DNA of 64,000 bases from the NCBI GenBank assembly GCA_017504305.1, contig JAFVRJ010000025.1, positions 1 to 64,000 of the forward strand. Reading direction: 5' to 3'. This document shows, one piece after another, positions 17,271-29,000 of the stretch. The first letter of the stretch is position 1; each line of letters opens with the position of its first letter. This DNA is from Clostridia bacterium. GTDB lineage: Bacteria > Bacillota > Clostridia > Christensenellales > DTU072. The translations under genes and the position numbers were made by a program. The notes under the pieces are model-generated. The model did not search any database. It had not been told where the DNA came from and saw nothing but the letters and a program-made list of their open reading frames with translations.

Positions 17271-18980
17271 ATGTTAAAATTTGATTCACGCAACGTACAA
17301 TTTAAATCACCCTTCGGTGCGGTAGCAACCGACCGAAGGGTGCAACTTTTCTTCCCCGTACATAATAGCTTAAAAGCGACCGGGGTTCTTTTTGTGTTGC
17401 GTGGAAAAGAGGAAAAAAAGCTCAATATGACGCTTGTTGGTAACGATGGTGAGTATGATAACTATTCACTTGACTTTAGCGTTCCCGTAGCAGGCGTTTA
17501 TTACTATAGGTTTGAAATCGTTACCGATAGCGGTTACCTATTCGTCGGCCGTGGCGAAGGCGGTAAGGCGGTTATGGGCGATTGGTTGCCGGAGTGGCAA
17601 CTCACCGTTTTTGATAAAAGCTATACTACCCCCGAGTGGTTAAAGGGTGGTGTGATTTATCAGATTTTCCCCGATAGATTTTATAGGGTAGAGGACGGTG
17701 TCCGTCCCGTAAAAGGCCCCTTTAAAGCTTGGGATGAAGAACTTACCATCATCGATTCGGACGGGCTTTACCACGCTAACGACTTTTATGGCGGTAATGC
17801 GCGTGGCGTAATGGAAAAGCTCCCTTACCTAAAGGAATTAGGCGTTACGGCAATATATTTCTGCCCCATATTCAAATCCTTCTCAAACCACCGTTACGAT
17901 ACGGCGGATTATACTCAAATCGATCCTTTATTCGGCTCTGAAGAAGATTTTAAAGAGCTTATCGAAAGAGCAAAAGAATACGGCATTGGCATTATTCTTG
18001 ACGGCGTATTTAATCATACCGGTGCAGACAGTATCTACTTTAATAAGTTTGGTACTTTTGAAGAAAAAGGAGCTTATCAATCCAAAGATAGTAGATATTA
18101 CGACTGGTTTACCTTTACCGAGTTCCCCGACGAATATGATTGTTGGTGGGGTATCACCGTTGTACCGACGGTATCTCGCAACGCAAAGGAATTCCAAGAC
18201 TTTATTGCCGGTGAAGGCGGTATAATTGATAAATGGACAAAATTCGGGGTTAAGGGTTGGCGACTTGACGTAGTTGACGAGCTATCCACTCCCTTTGTTC
18301 GTGCCCTTCGTAAAGCGGTTAAACGCAACTCCGATGAAGTAGCTATAATAGGGGAAGTATGGGAGGATGCAAGCACTAAAGAAAGTTACGGCGAAAAACG
18401 TTCGTACTTTTTTGGGGAGGAGCTTGACGCCGTTATGAATTATCCCTTCCGAACCGCAATAATCGACCTTATTAAAAATAAAGATACTAAAGCCTTTAAG
18501 GAAGCCGTCTTGACCATAATGGAAAACTACCCTAAACAAAGTCTTGATTGCTGTATGAGCTTGGTAGGAACGCACGATACTGTTAGAATCATAAACGAGC
18601 TTGCAGAGGTTGTAACACCGCCGACTAAAGCGGAAAGGCTTGCTTTTAGACTCACCAAAGAGGAGTATGAAAAGGGAATAAGACGGGTTAAAATGGCATC
18701 GGCATTACAGTTCTTTTTGCCCGGAGTCCCGAGTGTTTATTACGGTGACGAGATAGGCATGCAAGGCTTTGAAGATCCCATCAATAGGCACACTTTTAAC
18801 TGGGATAATATTAACGAGGAGCTACTAAAACACTATCAAAACCTTGGTGCGCTTCGTAAAGAATTTGGTAAAGAAGAAACAATAATTTCAGTAACGGATG
18901 ACGTTGTAAAAGTACTTCGCGGGGGTTATGAATTAACCGTAAACGTTAAGGAAGAAAGCTTACAAATTGAAAAGAAATAA
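17271..18980 (+). CDS. GH13 alpha-amylase / neopullulanase-like glucan hydrolase
   Basis: The 569-residue cytoplasmic enzyme starts with a beta-sandwich of about 120 residues resembling the CBM34 domain of neopullulanases and cyclomaltodextrinases, followed by a GH13 barrel from GVIYQIFPDRFYR. Catalytic residues are Asp333 in GWRLDVVDE, Glu362 in IIGEVWED and Asp436 in VGTHDT. No signal peptide is seen, so it should act on glycogen, maltodextrins or pullulan fragments inside the cell. It is the last gene of the glycogen unit, 19 nt after glgP, without a recognisable ribosome site. Exact specificity cannot be read from sequence. Confidence 0.85.
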   Translation: MLKFDSRNVQFKSPFGAVATDRRVQLFFPVHNSLKATGVLFVLRGKEEKKLNMTLVGNDGEYDNYSLDFSVPVAGVYYYRFEIVTDSGYLFVGRGEGGKAVMGDWLPEWQLTVFDKSYTTPEWLKGGVIYQIFPDRFYRVEDGVRPVKGPFKAWDEELTIIDSDGLYHANDFYGGNARGVMEKLPYLKELGVTAIYFCPIFKSFSNHRYDTADYTQIDPLFGSEEDFKELIERAKEYGIGIILDGVFNHTGADSIYFNKFGTFEEKGAYQSKDSRYYDWFTFTEFPDEYDCWWGITVVPTVSRNAKEFQDFIAGEGGIIDKWTKFGVKGWRLDVVDELSTPFVRALRKAVKRNSDEVAIIGEVWEDASTKESYGEKRSYFFGEELDAVMNYPFRTAIIDLIKNKDTKAFKEAVLTIMENYPKQSLDCCMSLVGTHDTVRIINELAEVVTPPTKAERLAFRLTKEEYEKGIRRVKMASALQFFLPGVPSVYYGDEIGMQGFEDPINRHTFNWDNINEELLKHYQNLGALRKEFGKEETIISVTDDVVKVLRGGYELTVNVKEESLQIEKK

Positions 18981-18993
18981 GGTTTATTAAATC

Positions 18994-19025
18994 AAAAAAC
19001 CGCCTCGAAAAGAGGCGGTTTTTTT
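18994..19025. terminator. Bidirectional terminator between the glycogen operon and the minus-strand unit
   Basis: AAAAAACCGCCTC and GAGGCGGTTTTTTT form a stem with a short A-rich loop. A-tract and T-tract on both sides allow it to stop transcription from both directions. Confidence 0.9.
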
Positions 19026-19043
19026 AATGATTTTTATCAAATA

Positions 19044-20711
19044 TTATTTAGTATCTTTGAAAACAAAAGTGTTGTTTTCGATACCCAAAGTCTTTTTAGC
19101 CATATCCCTTAATACAAACTTTTGGATTTTGCCACTTGCCGTCATGGGCATCTTGTCGATGAACTCTACAAAGGAGGGAACCTTATGGCGAGCCATGTTG
19201 TTTGCGACGTATGCCTTGATGTCGCTTTCGGTTACGCTTGAGCCCTTACGCTTGGTAACAAAGGCGTATGCTTCCTCGCCGTATTTTGGGGAGGGGACTG
19301 CAACGATTTGTACGTCTACTACGTCGGGGTGGGTATAGATGAAGTCTTCGATCTCTTTGGGGAAGAGGTTTTCACCGCCACGGATAATCATATCTTTCAA
19401 ACGGCCGGTAATCTTGTAATAGCCGTTGTCGTCTTTTACGGCGATATCACCGGTATGTAGCCAGCCGTCCTTGTCGATAGCCGCTGCAGTTGCTTCGGGC
19501 ATTTTGTAGTAGCCTTTCATGACGTTATAGCCACGTACTACAAATTCGCCGGGGGTGCCGTTAGGTACGTCTTCACCGGTATCTGCGTCAACGATCTTGG
19601 TTTCCATAAAGGGTAGCTCTTTACCAACGGTATTTACGCGGATATCCAAACTATCGTCTACAGTGGTCATGGTGCAAGCAGGACTTGCTTCAGTTTGGCC
19701 GTAAGTTATGGTTATTTGCTTCATGTTCATCTTGTCGATAACATCTTGCATAACTTTAACGGGACAGGGAGAGCCTGCCATAATGCCGGTACGTAACGAG
19801 CTGAAGTCGTAACGCTTAAAGTCACGGTGCTCAAGCATTCTGATATACATTGTGGGAACGCCGTGGACGGCGGTACACTTTTCGTACTCGATGGCGTGCA
19901 TAACTTTCATGGGAGTGTACCAAAGTAGGGGAACCATTGCGGTGCCGTGGGTTACCGATGCCATGATAGCAAGTACCATACCGAAACAATGGAAGAATGG
20001 TACGGGTATGCAGAGCTTGTCTTCGTGGGTAAACTTCATGCAATCACCGATTGCTAAACCGTTGTTAACGATGTTATTGTGGGTAAGCATAACGCCCTTG
20101 GGGAATCCGGTGGTGCCGGAGGTGTATTGCATGTTGACTACGTCGTCAGGGTTTACAGCCTTTTTGATTGCATCAAACTCTTTATCGCTAATCAATACGC
20201 CAAAGTGGGGGATTTGCGACCAATGATACATGCCGTCGTACCAGTTGTCAAAGGATACTACGTACTTTAAGAAAGGTAGTTTTTTGTTATTAAGCTCGCC
20301 CGGTTTAGAGGTTTTTAGCTCGGGACAAACGGAATAAATGATCTTTTCGCAGTCGATGTCTTTAATACCATCGCAAATAAACAACGCTTTACTGTCGGAA
20401 TTGGATAGGAGATACTCTAATTCAGCTTCTTTGTAATTGGTGTTAACTGTTACAAGAACTGCGCCAATTTTGGCCGTTGCAAAAAACAGTACCATCCATT
20501 CAGGATAGTTGGTAGCCCATACGGCAACGTGGTCGCCGGGATTAATGCCCATGCCCAATAGGCCCTTGGCGTACTTATCTACTTCTTTATTGAATTCGTA
20601 GTACGTACGCGTATAATTTACTTCGATGTATTTTATCGCGAGCCTTGTGGGATACTTTGTGGCGATGCTTTCGAGCATATCGCCAACTGTAATGTTAAGT
20701 AACTTGTTCAT
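19044..20711 (-). CDS. AMP-dependent acyl-CoA synthetase-like ligase
   Basis: The 555-residue protein belongs to the ANL adenylate-forming family. It has the P-loop YTSGTTGFPKGV, the TYGQTEASP motif, GWLHTGD, and the hinge and C-terminal Lys block GRLKDMIIRGGENLFPKEIE ... TASGKIQ. Such enzymes activate a carboxylate with ATP and load CoA; the overall pattern is nearest to medium/long-chain acyl-CoA synthetases of the FadD or AcsM kind, but the substrate is open. CAGGAG precedes the ATG. It is the third gene of a minus-strand unit after the acetyltransferase and phosphatase, with a 22-nt gap to the latter. Confidence 0.85.
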   Translation of the reverse strand: MNKLLNITVGDMLESIATKYPTRLAIKYIEVNYTRTYYEFNKEVDKYAKGLLGMGINPGDHVAVWATNYPEWMVLFFATAKIGAVLVTVNTNYKEAELEYLLSNSDSKALFICDGIKDIDCEKIIYSVCPELKTSKPGELNNKKLPFLKYVVSFDNWYDGMYHWSQIPHFGVLISDKEFDAIKKAVNPDDVVNMQYTSGTTGFPKGVMLTHNNIVNNGLAIGDCMKFTHEDKLCIPVPFFHCFGMVLAIMASVTHGTAMVPLLWYTPMKVMHAIEYEKCTAVHGVPTMYIRMLEHRDFKRYDFSSLRTGIMAGSPCPVKVMQDVIDKMNMKQITITYGQTEASPACTMTTVDDSLDIRVNTVGKELPFMETKIVDADTGEDVPNGTPGEFVVRGYNVMKGYYKMPEATAAAIDKDGWLHTGDIAVKDDNGYYKITGRLKDMIIRGGENLFPKEIEDFIYTHPDVVDVQIVAVPSPKYGEEAYAFVTKRKGSSVTESDIKAYVANNMARHKVPSFVEFIDKMPMTASGKIQKFVLRDMAKKTLGIENNTFVFKDTK

Positions 20712-20733
20712 ATGTATGCTCCTGTAGGGTTGT

Positions 20734-21840
20734 TTATCCTAATAAGATTTGCTTGATAATATCGTATACGTCAGTGTTGTCGATAAGAGCAGGGATGCTG
20801 TCTACACCAACGCCGTATGCAAAGTAATGTACGTTTTGAGTGGTATGAGAGCTGGAGTGGAACCACTCGTTGGAGATTTGATCGGCGGTTGCATCAGCAG
20901 GAACTTTGAGTTTGCCGGTTTCGTGGTCCGCTACAACCATAACGGTCGTATTACCATTTTTACGTGCCCATGCAACGGCTCTCGATACCGCGGCATCAAA
21001 AGCGTTAAGCTCGTCGATCATGTTTTGGATTTCGTTAGTATGGCTGTAACTATCGATTTTGGATCCTTCTACCATAAGGAAGAAGCCGTTTTCGTTTTCC
21101 AACTTTTCAAGTGCTAAATCGGTGAGAGAAGCGAGGGTATTGCGACCGATGTTGGGTATTTCATCATCAATAAGTCCGACGATCTTATCGGAAGCGGAAG
21201 CATTGATTTCTTCAAAACCTACGCAAAAATCACGATTGTCGCTTTGGATTGTGGACTTTAAAGCTGTCATTTCAGCATTATTCAATCCAAATAATACGTC
21301 TACGTCGCTTGATGCAAGCTGTGCTGCGATTTCAGCTGTATTGTTACGGCTCTTTGAGTGAGCAAGGAAAGCCGCGGGAGTAGCATCGGTTATAGCCTTG
21401 GTTGCAACGATGCCTACCTTCTTGCCTGCAGATTTTGCTTGCTCGGCGATAGTGGGGATGCTCTTGCCGTTGAGGTAGCTGATTCTTCCGTTATAGGTTT
21501 TTACGCCGGTAGCCATAGCGGTTGCGGCGGCGGCGGAATCGGTTGCACCTGCGGATAACGAACGAGTGGTAACTTCACCGTTAACGCTTAACTTGCGGAT
21601 GTTGGTCATCGAACCGTTGTTGTAAAGCTCCGCCGTTTTAATATGGTTATATCCCATACCGTCGCCAATCAAAAGTATGAAGTTATGAGCTTTAGCTTCC
21701 GTAGGAATTTCAGGATCGACACCATAGTCAAAGTAAAATACTCCGAATAGGGTGGCACTTACAACGATAGTAACGCTCAAAATGCAAACGAGTACGATCG
21801 TTAATATTTTATTTTGTTTTTTTAAGTCGACTTGTTTCAT
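20734..21840 (-). CDS. Membrane-anchored alkaline phosphatase
   Basis: The 368-residue protein has an N-terminal transmembrane anchor (about residues 12-34) and an outward-facing phosphatase domain that should hydrolyse phosphate monoesters. The metal ligand Asp60 in IGDGMGYNH, the nucleophile Ser102 in GATDSAAAATAM, KIDSYSHTN and VADHETG with SSSHT/H later are all present, so the two-zinc site looks intact. AAGGAG stands before the ATG. It is 15 nt downstream of the acetyltransferase gene. Release of phosphate outside the cell would fit the Na/Pi transporter at 33235, but no Pho box was identified. Confidence 0.9.
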   Translation of the reverse strand: MKQVDLKKQNKILTIVLVCILSVTIVVSATLFGVFYFDYGVDPEIPTEAKAHNFILLIGDGMGYNHIKTAELYNNGSMTNIRKLSVNGEVTTRSLSAGATDSAAAATAMATGVKTYNGRISYLNGKSIPTIAEQAKSAGKKVGIVATKAITDATPAAFLAHSKSRNNTAEIAAQLASSDVDVLFGLNNAEMTALKSTIQSDNRDFCVGFEEINASASDKIVGLIDDEIPNIGRNTLASLTDLALEKLENENGFFLMVEGSKIDSYSHTNEIQNMIDELNAFDAAVSRAVAWARKNGNTTVMVVADHETGKLKVPADATADQISNEWFHSSSHTTQNVHYFAYGVGVDSIPALIDNTDVYDIIKQILLG

Positions 21841-21855
21841 AAAGTTCTCCTTATC

Positions 21856-22863
21856 TTAATATATCTCGAAACAAGCTAAATTGTATTTCGGGATAAGTGT
21901 GTCGAAGGGGTTAACCTTCGATTTGTTCCCTTGCCCCAATGCGATAGCTATTAGTTGTCGGTCGCTGATCTCGACACCGTGATCGCTTGAGGTAAGTGAA
22001 AAGAAATTTCCGTGTTTAACGGTCAAACAATAGCTTTGGCCGTATAGTGTGAAGTAAACGCTTCCGTTTGCTTCGGATGCATAGGGGATTGCTTTAAACA
22101 ATGCCTCTACGTTAAGGATGCCCGCCATAGAATAATCTTGGCTTCCATGCGTAAAAGAGGGGATGGTGTAAGCCTTGTCAAGAGGCGCTCCGTCAAATAA
22201 ATATTCCTCTTCCGCAACCGCTTCGGCAACCGCACCGTCTTCGCACCAAATGTAACCTTTGGGTACACCGTTTTGGCGTATTAAGTAACCCATACCGCCG
22301 TTTTCGAGCGAAGTACCAATTAGCAACTCGAACTCTTTTAACGATCTTGCGCGATAAGCATTATTGCGTATAACGTAGCGGTCGTAAAGTTCCTTTACAA
22401 GTGGTAAATCACCAAGCACCATAGGGATAAACTCAACGCCGGTCGAAGCTTTTCCCAACGGGCTAAAGCGCCTTACGTAGTTGATTGTTTCAAACCCTAA
22501 TTTGCGGTAAAAGTCGTGATTGAAAGGGTGCAGTATCGCAAATGGATAACCTTCGTTTTTGAGGCTTTCTTTTGCTTCAAGTACCACCTTGCGCGCCAGT
22601 CCTTGGTAGCGATAATCGGGATGGGTTGCAACGCCCGTTAGAAAGGGGATGGTAAGCTCTTTGCCCATAAGGTTTAATTCTATAAAACGAGCGTAGCAAG
22701 CAGATACCGGTTCGCCGTTTTGCTCTATAACGTAGCTCCTACCGTAGGGCAGACGTTCTTTAAAAAAGAAGTTTGCATAGTCGCCGTCGTTAAACGCAAT
22801 CTTATGTAGCTCGATTAGCTTATTACTTTCCACTTTAACCTTATTTACCGCGAGTGGGTACAA
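21856..22863 (-). CDS. GNAT acetyltransferase with C-terminal SCP2-like domain (Eis-type)
   Basis: The 335-residue protein has an N-terminal GNAT fold with the acetyl-CoA loop THPDYRYQGLARKVV and ILHPFNHDFYRKLGFE, followed by a second degenerate GNAT half and an SCP2-like end, the layout of Eis-family enhanced-survival acetyltransferases. The only usable start at this N-terminus is TTG at 22863-22861, without a ribosome site; no ATG occurs in the first 70 codons. TATACT (minus strand) 11 nt upstream could be a -10 box, again with almost no leader. Substrate unknown; some Eis proteins acetylate aminoglycosides or other amines, but this is not implied here. First gene of a three-gene minus-strand unit. 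Confidence 0.8.
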   Translation of the reverse strand: MYPLAVNKVKVESNKLIELHKIAFNDGDYANFFFKERLPYGRSYVIEQNGEPVSACYARFIELNLMGKELTIPFLTGVATHPDYRYQGLARKVVLEAKESLKNEGYPFAILHPFNHDFYRKLGFETINYVRRFSPLGKASTGVEFIPMVLGDLPLVKELYDRYVIRNNAYRARSLKEFELLIGTSLENGGMGYLIRQNGVPKGYIWCEDGAVAEAVAEEEYLFDGAPLDKAYTIPSFTHGSQDYSMAGILNVEALFKAIPYASEANGSVYFTLYGQSYCLTVKHGNFFSLTSSDHGVEISDRQLIAIALGQGNKSKVNPFDTLIPKYNLACFEIY

Positions 22864-22901
22864 TTTGGGATGTTAGTATATTAACAAAGTACAAATTAAA
22901 A

Positions 22902-22915
22902 CGCAAGCGCTTGCG
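22902..22915. promoter_or_regulatory. 14-bp perfect palindrome in the divergent promoter region
   Basis: CGCAAGCGCTTGCG reads the same on both strands. It lies between the acetyltransferase unit (minus) and the giant lipoprotein gene (plus), close to likely promoter boxes (TTGCAA 22946, TATAAT 22967). A dimeric repressor or activator site is plausible. Confidence 0.5.
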
Positions 22916-23048
22916 CAAAATTATCGTAAATATTGCTAAAACCTCTTGCAAAAGAGCCTCCTTTCTTATAATATAAATACATACGGGCGCAAGCGTAGTG
23001 CGAACGCACGCCTTATATAGTAAACCAGTCGCAATAATGAGGTTAATG

Positions 23049-26000
23049 ATGACTAACAAGACCAAACTCGCAATCTTGATGTTGATTATAACGGTATTCG
23101 CCGTTACTGCTCTTGCAGCGTGCACTTCCGTCGGAGTAGCCGGCATTTCGATTAAGCAAGGCTCTAACTATAAAACCGAGTACGTAGTAGGAGAAGAACT
23201 CGACCTTACCGGCGTCGAGCTCGCCGTCACTCGCACCGATGGCTCCGTTTATTTCGTATACGCTACCGCCGTTATGCAAGATATCAAGGTACTTAACTTC
23301 AATACCTCTAACGTTGTTAAGGAACTTGCCGTAGTTATCGAATACAAGGGCGCCTCAACCTTTATGTTCATCAGCGTCATTTCGCACGAGGACGCAGTTG
23401 CAAAATATACCGTTAATTTTGAAACCGGAAGCGGTAGTAAAGTCGATAGCTTAACCGTACAAGAATTCGATACCATCCTTGCTCCCACCGAGCCTACTCG
23501 CGCGGGTTATGCTTTCGATGGCTGGTATAAGGAAAATACGTATAACAACATTTGGAACTTTAACGTTGATAAGGTAGTAGGCAACACCACTTTATATGCA
23601 AAGTGGGCTAAACTTTACACCATCACTTTTAAGGACACTATTACGGGCGCTCCCGACGTAGTTAAGTACGTTAAGGCGGGCGACTCTTTGAGCGACATCC
23701 CCCCGACACCCGTCGTCGACGGCAAAATTATCACTTGGGATAGAGAAAGCATCACTGAAGTTTACTCCGATATCGTTGTTAAGACGGTAAGCAAAGATGC
23801 AACCTACACCGTTTTGTTCTATTACTACGGTTTTGAAAGCGGAGAAGCAGTAGTGCTGGGCCAACCGATAACCAACGTACCTCACGGCATTACGACCGAA
23901 GAGTTCGACGAGATGTTTGCGGTTCAACTTGCTCAAATCTATAACGATCTCCCCCGCAACGATACCGTAAACCATAAGCATTTCTCAAGCTGGGATAAAG
24001 GCTATAATAACGTTGTCGCCGATTTGGAAATCTGCGCTCAATACGAGTACAACAAGTACGACGTCACCTTTAACCTCAACTACACCACCTCTCAAGAAGG
24101 CTTCGATGCGACGTTTAGCGTTAACGAAGACGTAGTCTATAATAACCCCACCACGCTACCGGCAAGTGAACCGGTACGCCCGGGATATGCCTTCGACGGT
24201 TGGTATAAGCAACCCGCTTGTATCGATGCATGGAACTTTAACAACGATCGCGTTCAAGGCGACACCGTTTTATATGCAAAATGGACCGCACTCTACTCCG
24301 TATATTTCGTAATCGATCAATCGGAAACCATCGATAGCGAGTTGGGCGAAGAGGGCGTTGAATTAGATACCGTAGTTATTTCGGAAGCAGGCAACGATAT
24401 CGTTTATAAGCTATTTGGCAAAGTAGACGTTCGCAGTGGCGGTTCTACCAACAAAATAGCGCTTCCCGTTAAGACCGGTTATACCGCATCGTGGAATATT
24501 GATGATAACGCACTTAAGAATATCACCGGTGATCGCGTTGTTAAAGCAGTATTCCAAATCAATAGCTATGCAGTAAGATTCTTCAACCACGACCGCTCCG
24601 AGATTATCCAAGTCCACGGAGAAGACGTTCAAATGGTTGAGTACCAAAAGGCGGCGGAAGCTCCCGAGGCTCCCGATAGACTCGGTTACTCATTTATTGG
24701 TTGGGATAAAGCATACGATAGCATTATTGAAGCTATCGACGTTGTAGCCGTTTACGAGCCCAACGCTTACGACGTAATTTTAGTCCTTAATAACGACTCG
24801 GCAACTCCCACTTATGCAGTATCGGTTAAGTACGGTCAAGCGGTAACCTTCCCCGAGAACTTGACTTACAAGGGTTATCACCTTGAGGGCTGGTATACCG
24901 ACGAAGCTTTCGTTACTAAGTGGGAAGACGACGACGTTCTTAACGTCGCAGGTCACAACAAGCTTATTCTTTACGCTCGTTGGCTCAAGATACATACCGT
25001 CGTATTCAATACGGAAGAGGGCGATACCGCCATCGAAGTTATTGACGGCAACCTTATTGATGAAACGTTCGTGCCCGAAATAGGTTATAGAGAGGGTTAT
25101 ACCGGATATTGGTACAAAGTAATCAACGGCAATACCGAAGGTAAAGTCTTATTCGACGCCACCGCTCCCGTTGAAGAAAACAGCACCTACAGCTTGGTAT
25201 ACGAACTAAACGTTTACGTCGTTTACTTCTTTGAAGAAACCACTTCGAGTACTCCTAAGGCATCATTTAACGTACCGCATGGTAGCAGTATCAATATAGC
25301 AGACCTAATTCCGAACAACCCGACCAAAGAAGGACACAACTTTATCGGTTGGACTATTACGTCGAGTGATGCAATTACCGGCGACACTAACGTTTATGCA
25401 ATATTCGAAATCAAGACCTTCGTATTGACTTGGGTGAACGAGGACGGCTCAACGATAACCACCTCTACCGTAGAGTATTCTAAACCTGCAGTATTCCCCA
25501 TTTCGGCTACCGCACCTACGAAGAAAGGCTATTTGCTAAACGGATGGATTATTAAAGAATTTATTTTAGAAGAAGGCGATAAAGAGGGTAGCGTTCAAAT
25601 CGTAAAATCAGCAATGGTATTAGAGCCCGACTTCGTATTAGAACCCTATACCGTTGAGTTTAAGAATAGAGAAACCAATCGTGTTTACGAGCAATTCGAC
25701 GGAACGGGTTACGTACCGTCTCAAACCAAGCTATTCAATACTTTTGTCGACGTTAACGCTGTCGTAGCCGTTCCGCATTTGGTTGGTCATGAGTTTGTCG
25801 GTTGGGATGCACCGTATTTCAACTCGATTTATCAAGACCAATATTTTACGGATTATCAAGCAGAAACGCACGCTTGGAAGGCGGTTAACTCGAACGTTTC
25901 TTCCGGTACTCATAACATGAGGCAAGCATCGCTTATTGTTTATGACAATACTTTGTATTATGCTGAACTCGCAGTTGAAGAAATTGCGAATAGATTGGCA

Positions 26001-29000
26001 CACTGGGGTAAAGAGACTTTTGATGCTTCTGGAATTTATCAAATAGAAGCTGTAAATAACGCATGGCTTAAGAAGGGTCGTGGATCGGAAGGCGATACAG
26101 TACTAACGTATAGTCGCGAAATCGTATTCGGCGGACATCTATTTGTTGCAATCACCGAAAACACCACTTTCTTTGCACGCTTTGAGGTTGCAGAGTATAA
26201 CTTCTCGTTTGTTACCAATGACCCTGATCAAACCCTTGATCCGTTAACCGTTACTTACGGCACGCTTTCAAGAAAGCCTGTTTTAAACGATCGTGACGGT
26301 TACGTATTCCTCGGCTGGTATGCAGATGAAGATTTCAGTGTAGAATACGTGTTTGATACTCTCGTTGAAAAGGACACCACTATTTATGCAAAGTGGGAGG
26401 AAATCCGCGATTATACCGAAAGCGATGACGTTGATTATACTTTGAACGAAGATGGCACCGCGTACGTTCTTACCGATGCAAGAAACTATGACGGAACAAG
26501 TCTAAAGGTTGCCAACTTCTATAAGGGCAAGATGGTTAATGCAATCGGTGCAGACGCTTTTGCTAATAATACCGTGATTACCTCTATCGACTTACCGAAC
26601 ACCATCGTCGCAATCGGTCCCAAGGCATTTATGAATTGTACCGCGCTTACTTCGATTGTTATTCCCGAAAAGGTAACGGAGATACCTGATAACGCCTTCT
26701 ACGGATGTAGCGCGCTAACCACCGTTTCTTTTGATGAAAACGGCACTCTAACCAAGATCGGAACCAGTGCGTTTGCAAACGCTACTGCGTTAAAATACTC
26801 TATTGTAAACGACGAACAAGTTGCGTTTACCTTGCCTCAAACGATTACCGATATCGGAAGCAGTGCTTTCTATGGCTGTGTAGGATTTACCGAGATTGAA
26901 ATACCTGCATCCATTATCAACGTCGGCGATAAGGCTTTTGCAAACGCAAACAACTTACGTTACGCTATCTTTAGAAGAAACGCTGCGGCCAACTTAGGCG
27001 AAAACGTATTCCAAAACCACACTTCTTTATATAATGCGTTCCGCATTTACGTCCCGACCGTAAGTAATTACACCGGTAACTCTGCAAACGCAAATTGGAA
27101 GGCTCTTTCCGCAAAGATTTACGATTTAGACAATATCACCAAAGACGGCGAGTGGGCTTATCGTTTTGATGCTAACGGCAATCCTATTTTGATGCAATAC
27201 CTCGGTAAGGACAGCGTTATCGAGATTTCTGCAAACGTAATAAGCTCCACCGGCAATAACCTAACCGTTTCGCAATTGGACGATTATCTATTCGACGGTA
27301 ATGTAACGGAGGTTAAATTCAACTCCAACGTTGCAATTGCCCAAAATACCTTTACTTCTGCAACAAATCTACAAAAACTTATTATCAATTTGGGATTAAC
27401 CAACAACGTTAATAAGGCTTTCTTGAAAGATGCATTTGATGAGGGCTCTAAACTACATACTTTAGAAATTAATTCGGATTTAAGCACTATTCCCGATATC
27501 TTCGACGGTCGCGTGCCTACCGCGTTACATCACGTAATTATAAGCGAACAATCGAGGAGTGTTATCGATAGCTTCTTGGCGGATTGTATCTACGTCCAAA
27601 CAGTAACGATCGGTAAGAACGTAACTACAATCGGTAACGAATCTTTCCGTGGATGCACGGCATTGACTGACGTTATTTTTAATGAAGGTTGTAAGCTTAA
27701 TTCTATTGGTGTAAGTGCGTTTGACGGCGCCTATGCATTAGCAAACTTACATAATTTACCTAACACGATTACTTCCATCGGTGACAAGGCGTTTAATGCG
27801 ACTGCCTGGCTCAATTCTTCACAAGAAGAACTAATTATCGGTAAAGGAATACTTTATCGTTATAACGGCAATTTAGACGCTGTGGGCGGTGTTTACGTAA
27901 TACCAAGCAACGTCACCTACATAGTAGACGGTGCGTTTGCAAATAATTCGACCTTAAGACACGTATTGGCAAATCCCGATAGCGTTTTATATACGATCGG
28001 TGCAAACGCATTTGCAAATTGTGCTGAATTAGAAACCGTTTTCATACCGGCAACCGTTAATACGATAGGGGCTAATGCCTTTGCAAACGACGCTAAACTT
28101 AAGACGGTTGTATCGCTTGTTCCGGCGCCCGATCATACTTTCAAATTCGGCGCAAACGCTTTACCTGGTGCAACAGAGTCGCCCAACATGAAGGTTTATA
28201 TTACCGAAGGCGACGTTGGCAAGTATCAATCTGCTTGGTCGGGAAATTACTCCTATCAAGGATTATATAATACGGCGATAAAAGCGGTTTCGGACGGTTA
28301 CGTTATTACCGGTAATGAAAGTGGTTCAGCAAGTACCGTTCTTGTAAAATATATTCCCAACACTTTGAATGCTACCGTTAAGCTTACGACGGCAACGGCA
28401 ACAAAGATTGCAGACTATGCGCTACCAAGGACGATTGTCGATCTTGATATTGACGTGGGTATTGAAAGTTTTGGCGAACTACCGTTTAATGGTGTTACCG
28501 CACTACAATCGTTTACTATTCGTAGGGCTGGTACTTCGGTTAAGATGGCAGCAGTAGAATTGATGTGGATCCTTGAGAATAACGCATCATTGACCGCAAT
28601 CAACACCGTATCATCCGTTGCAATGTCAGATTTAATAGGCGGAGCGCTTCCCGCGCGTATCAACACTGTTAATATTATCGCAGGTGAAACCCATATTGTA
28701 GATGAGTTCTTATACGATGCGTCAAATGGCAACAGTCACGTTGTAAACATCTCCATTGACGGAATTGCTTTAGAAGATGCTGATAACGATATTACCGTTG
28801 GTGCTAAAGCTTTCCGTAATACCGGATGGATGGATGCGTTTGAAAGTGATTATATTGTAATCTTCCAAGGCGTATTGGTTGACGTTAAGAGCATGAGTCC
28901 CGTCCTCACCATCTCGGATAACGTTAAGAGCATTAACGGCGGATTATTCGAAGGGAACGACTACGTGGAAGTTGTCTTCTTGCCTCAAACGATTACTTCA

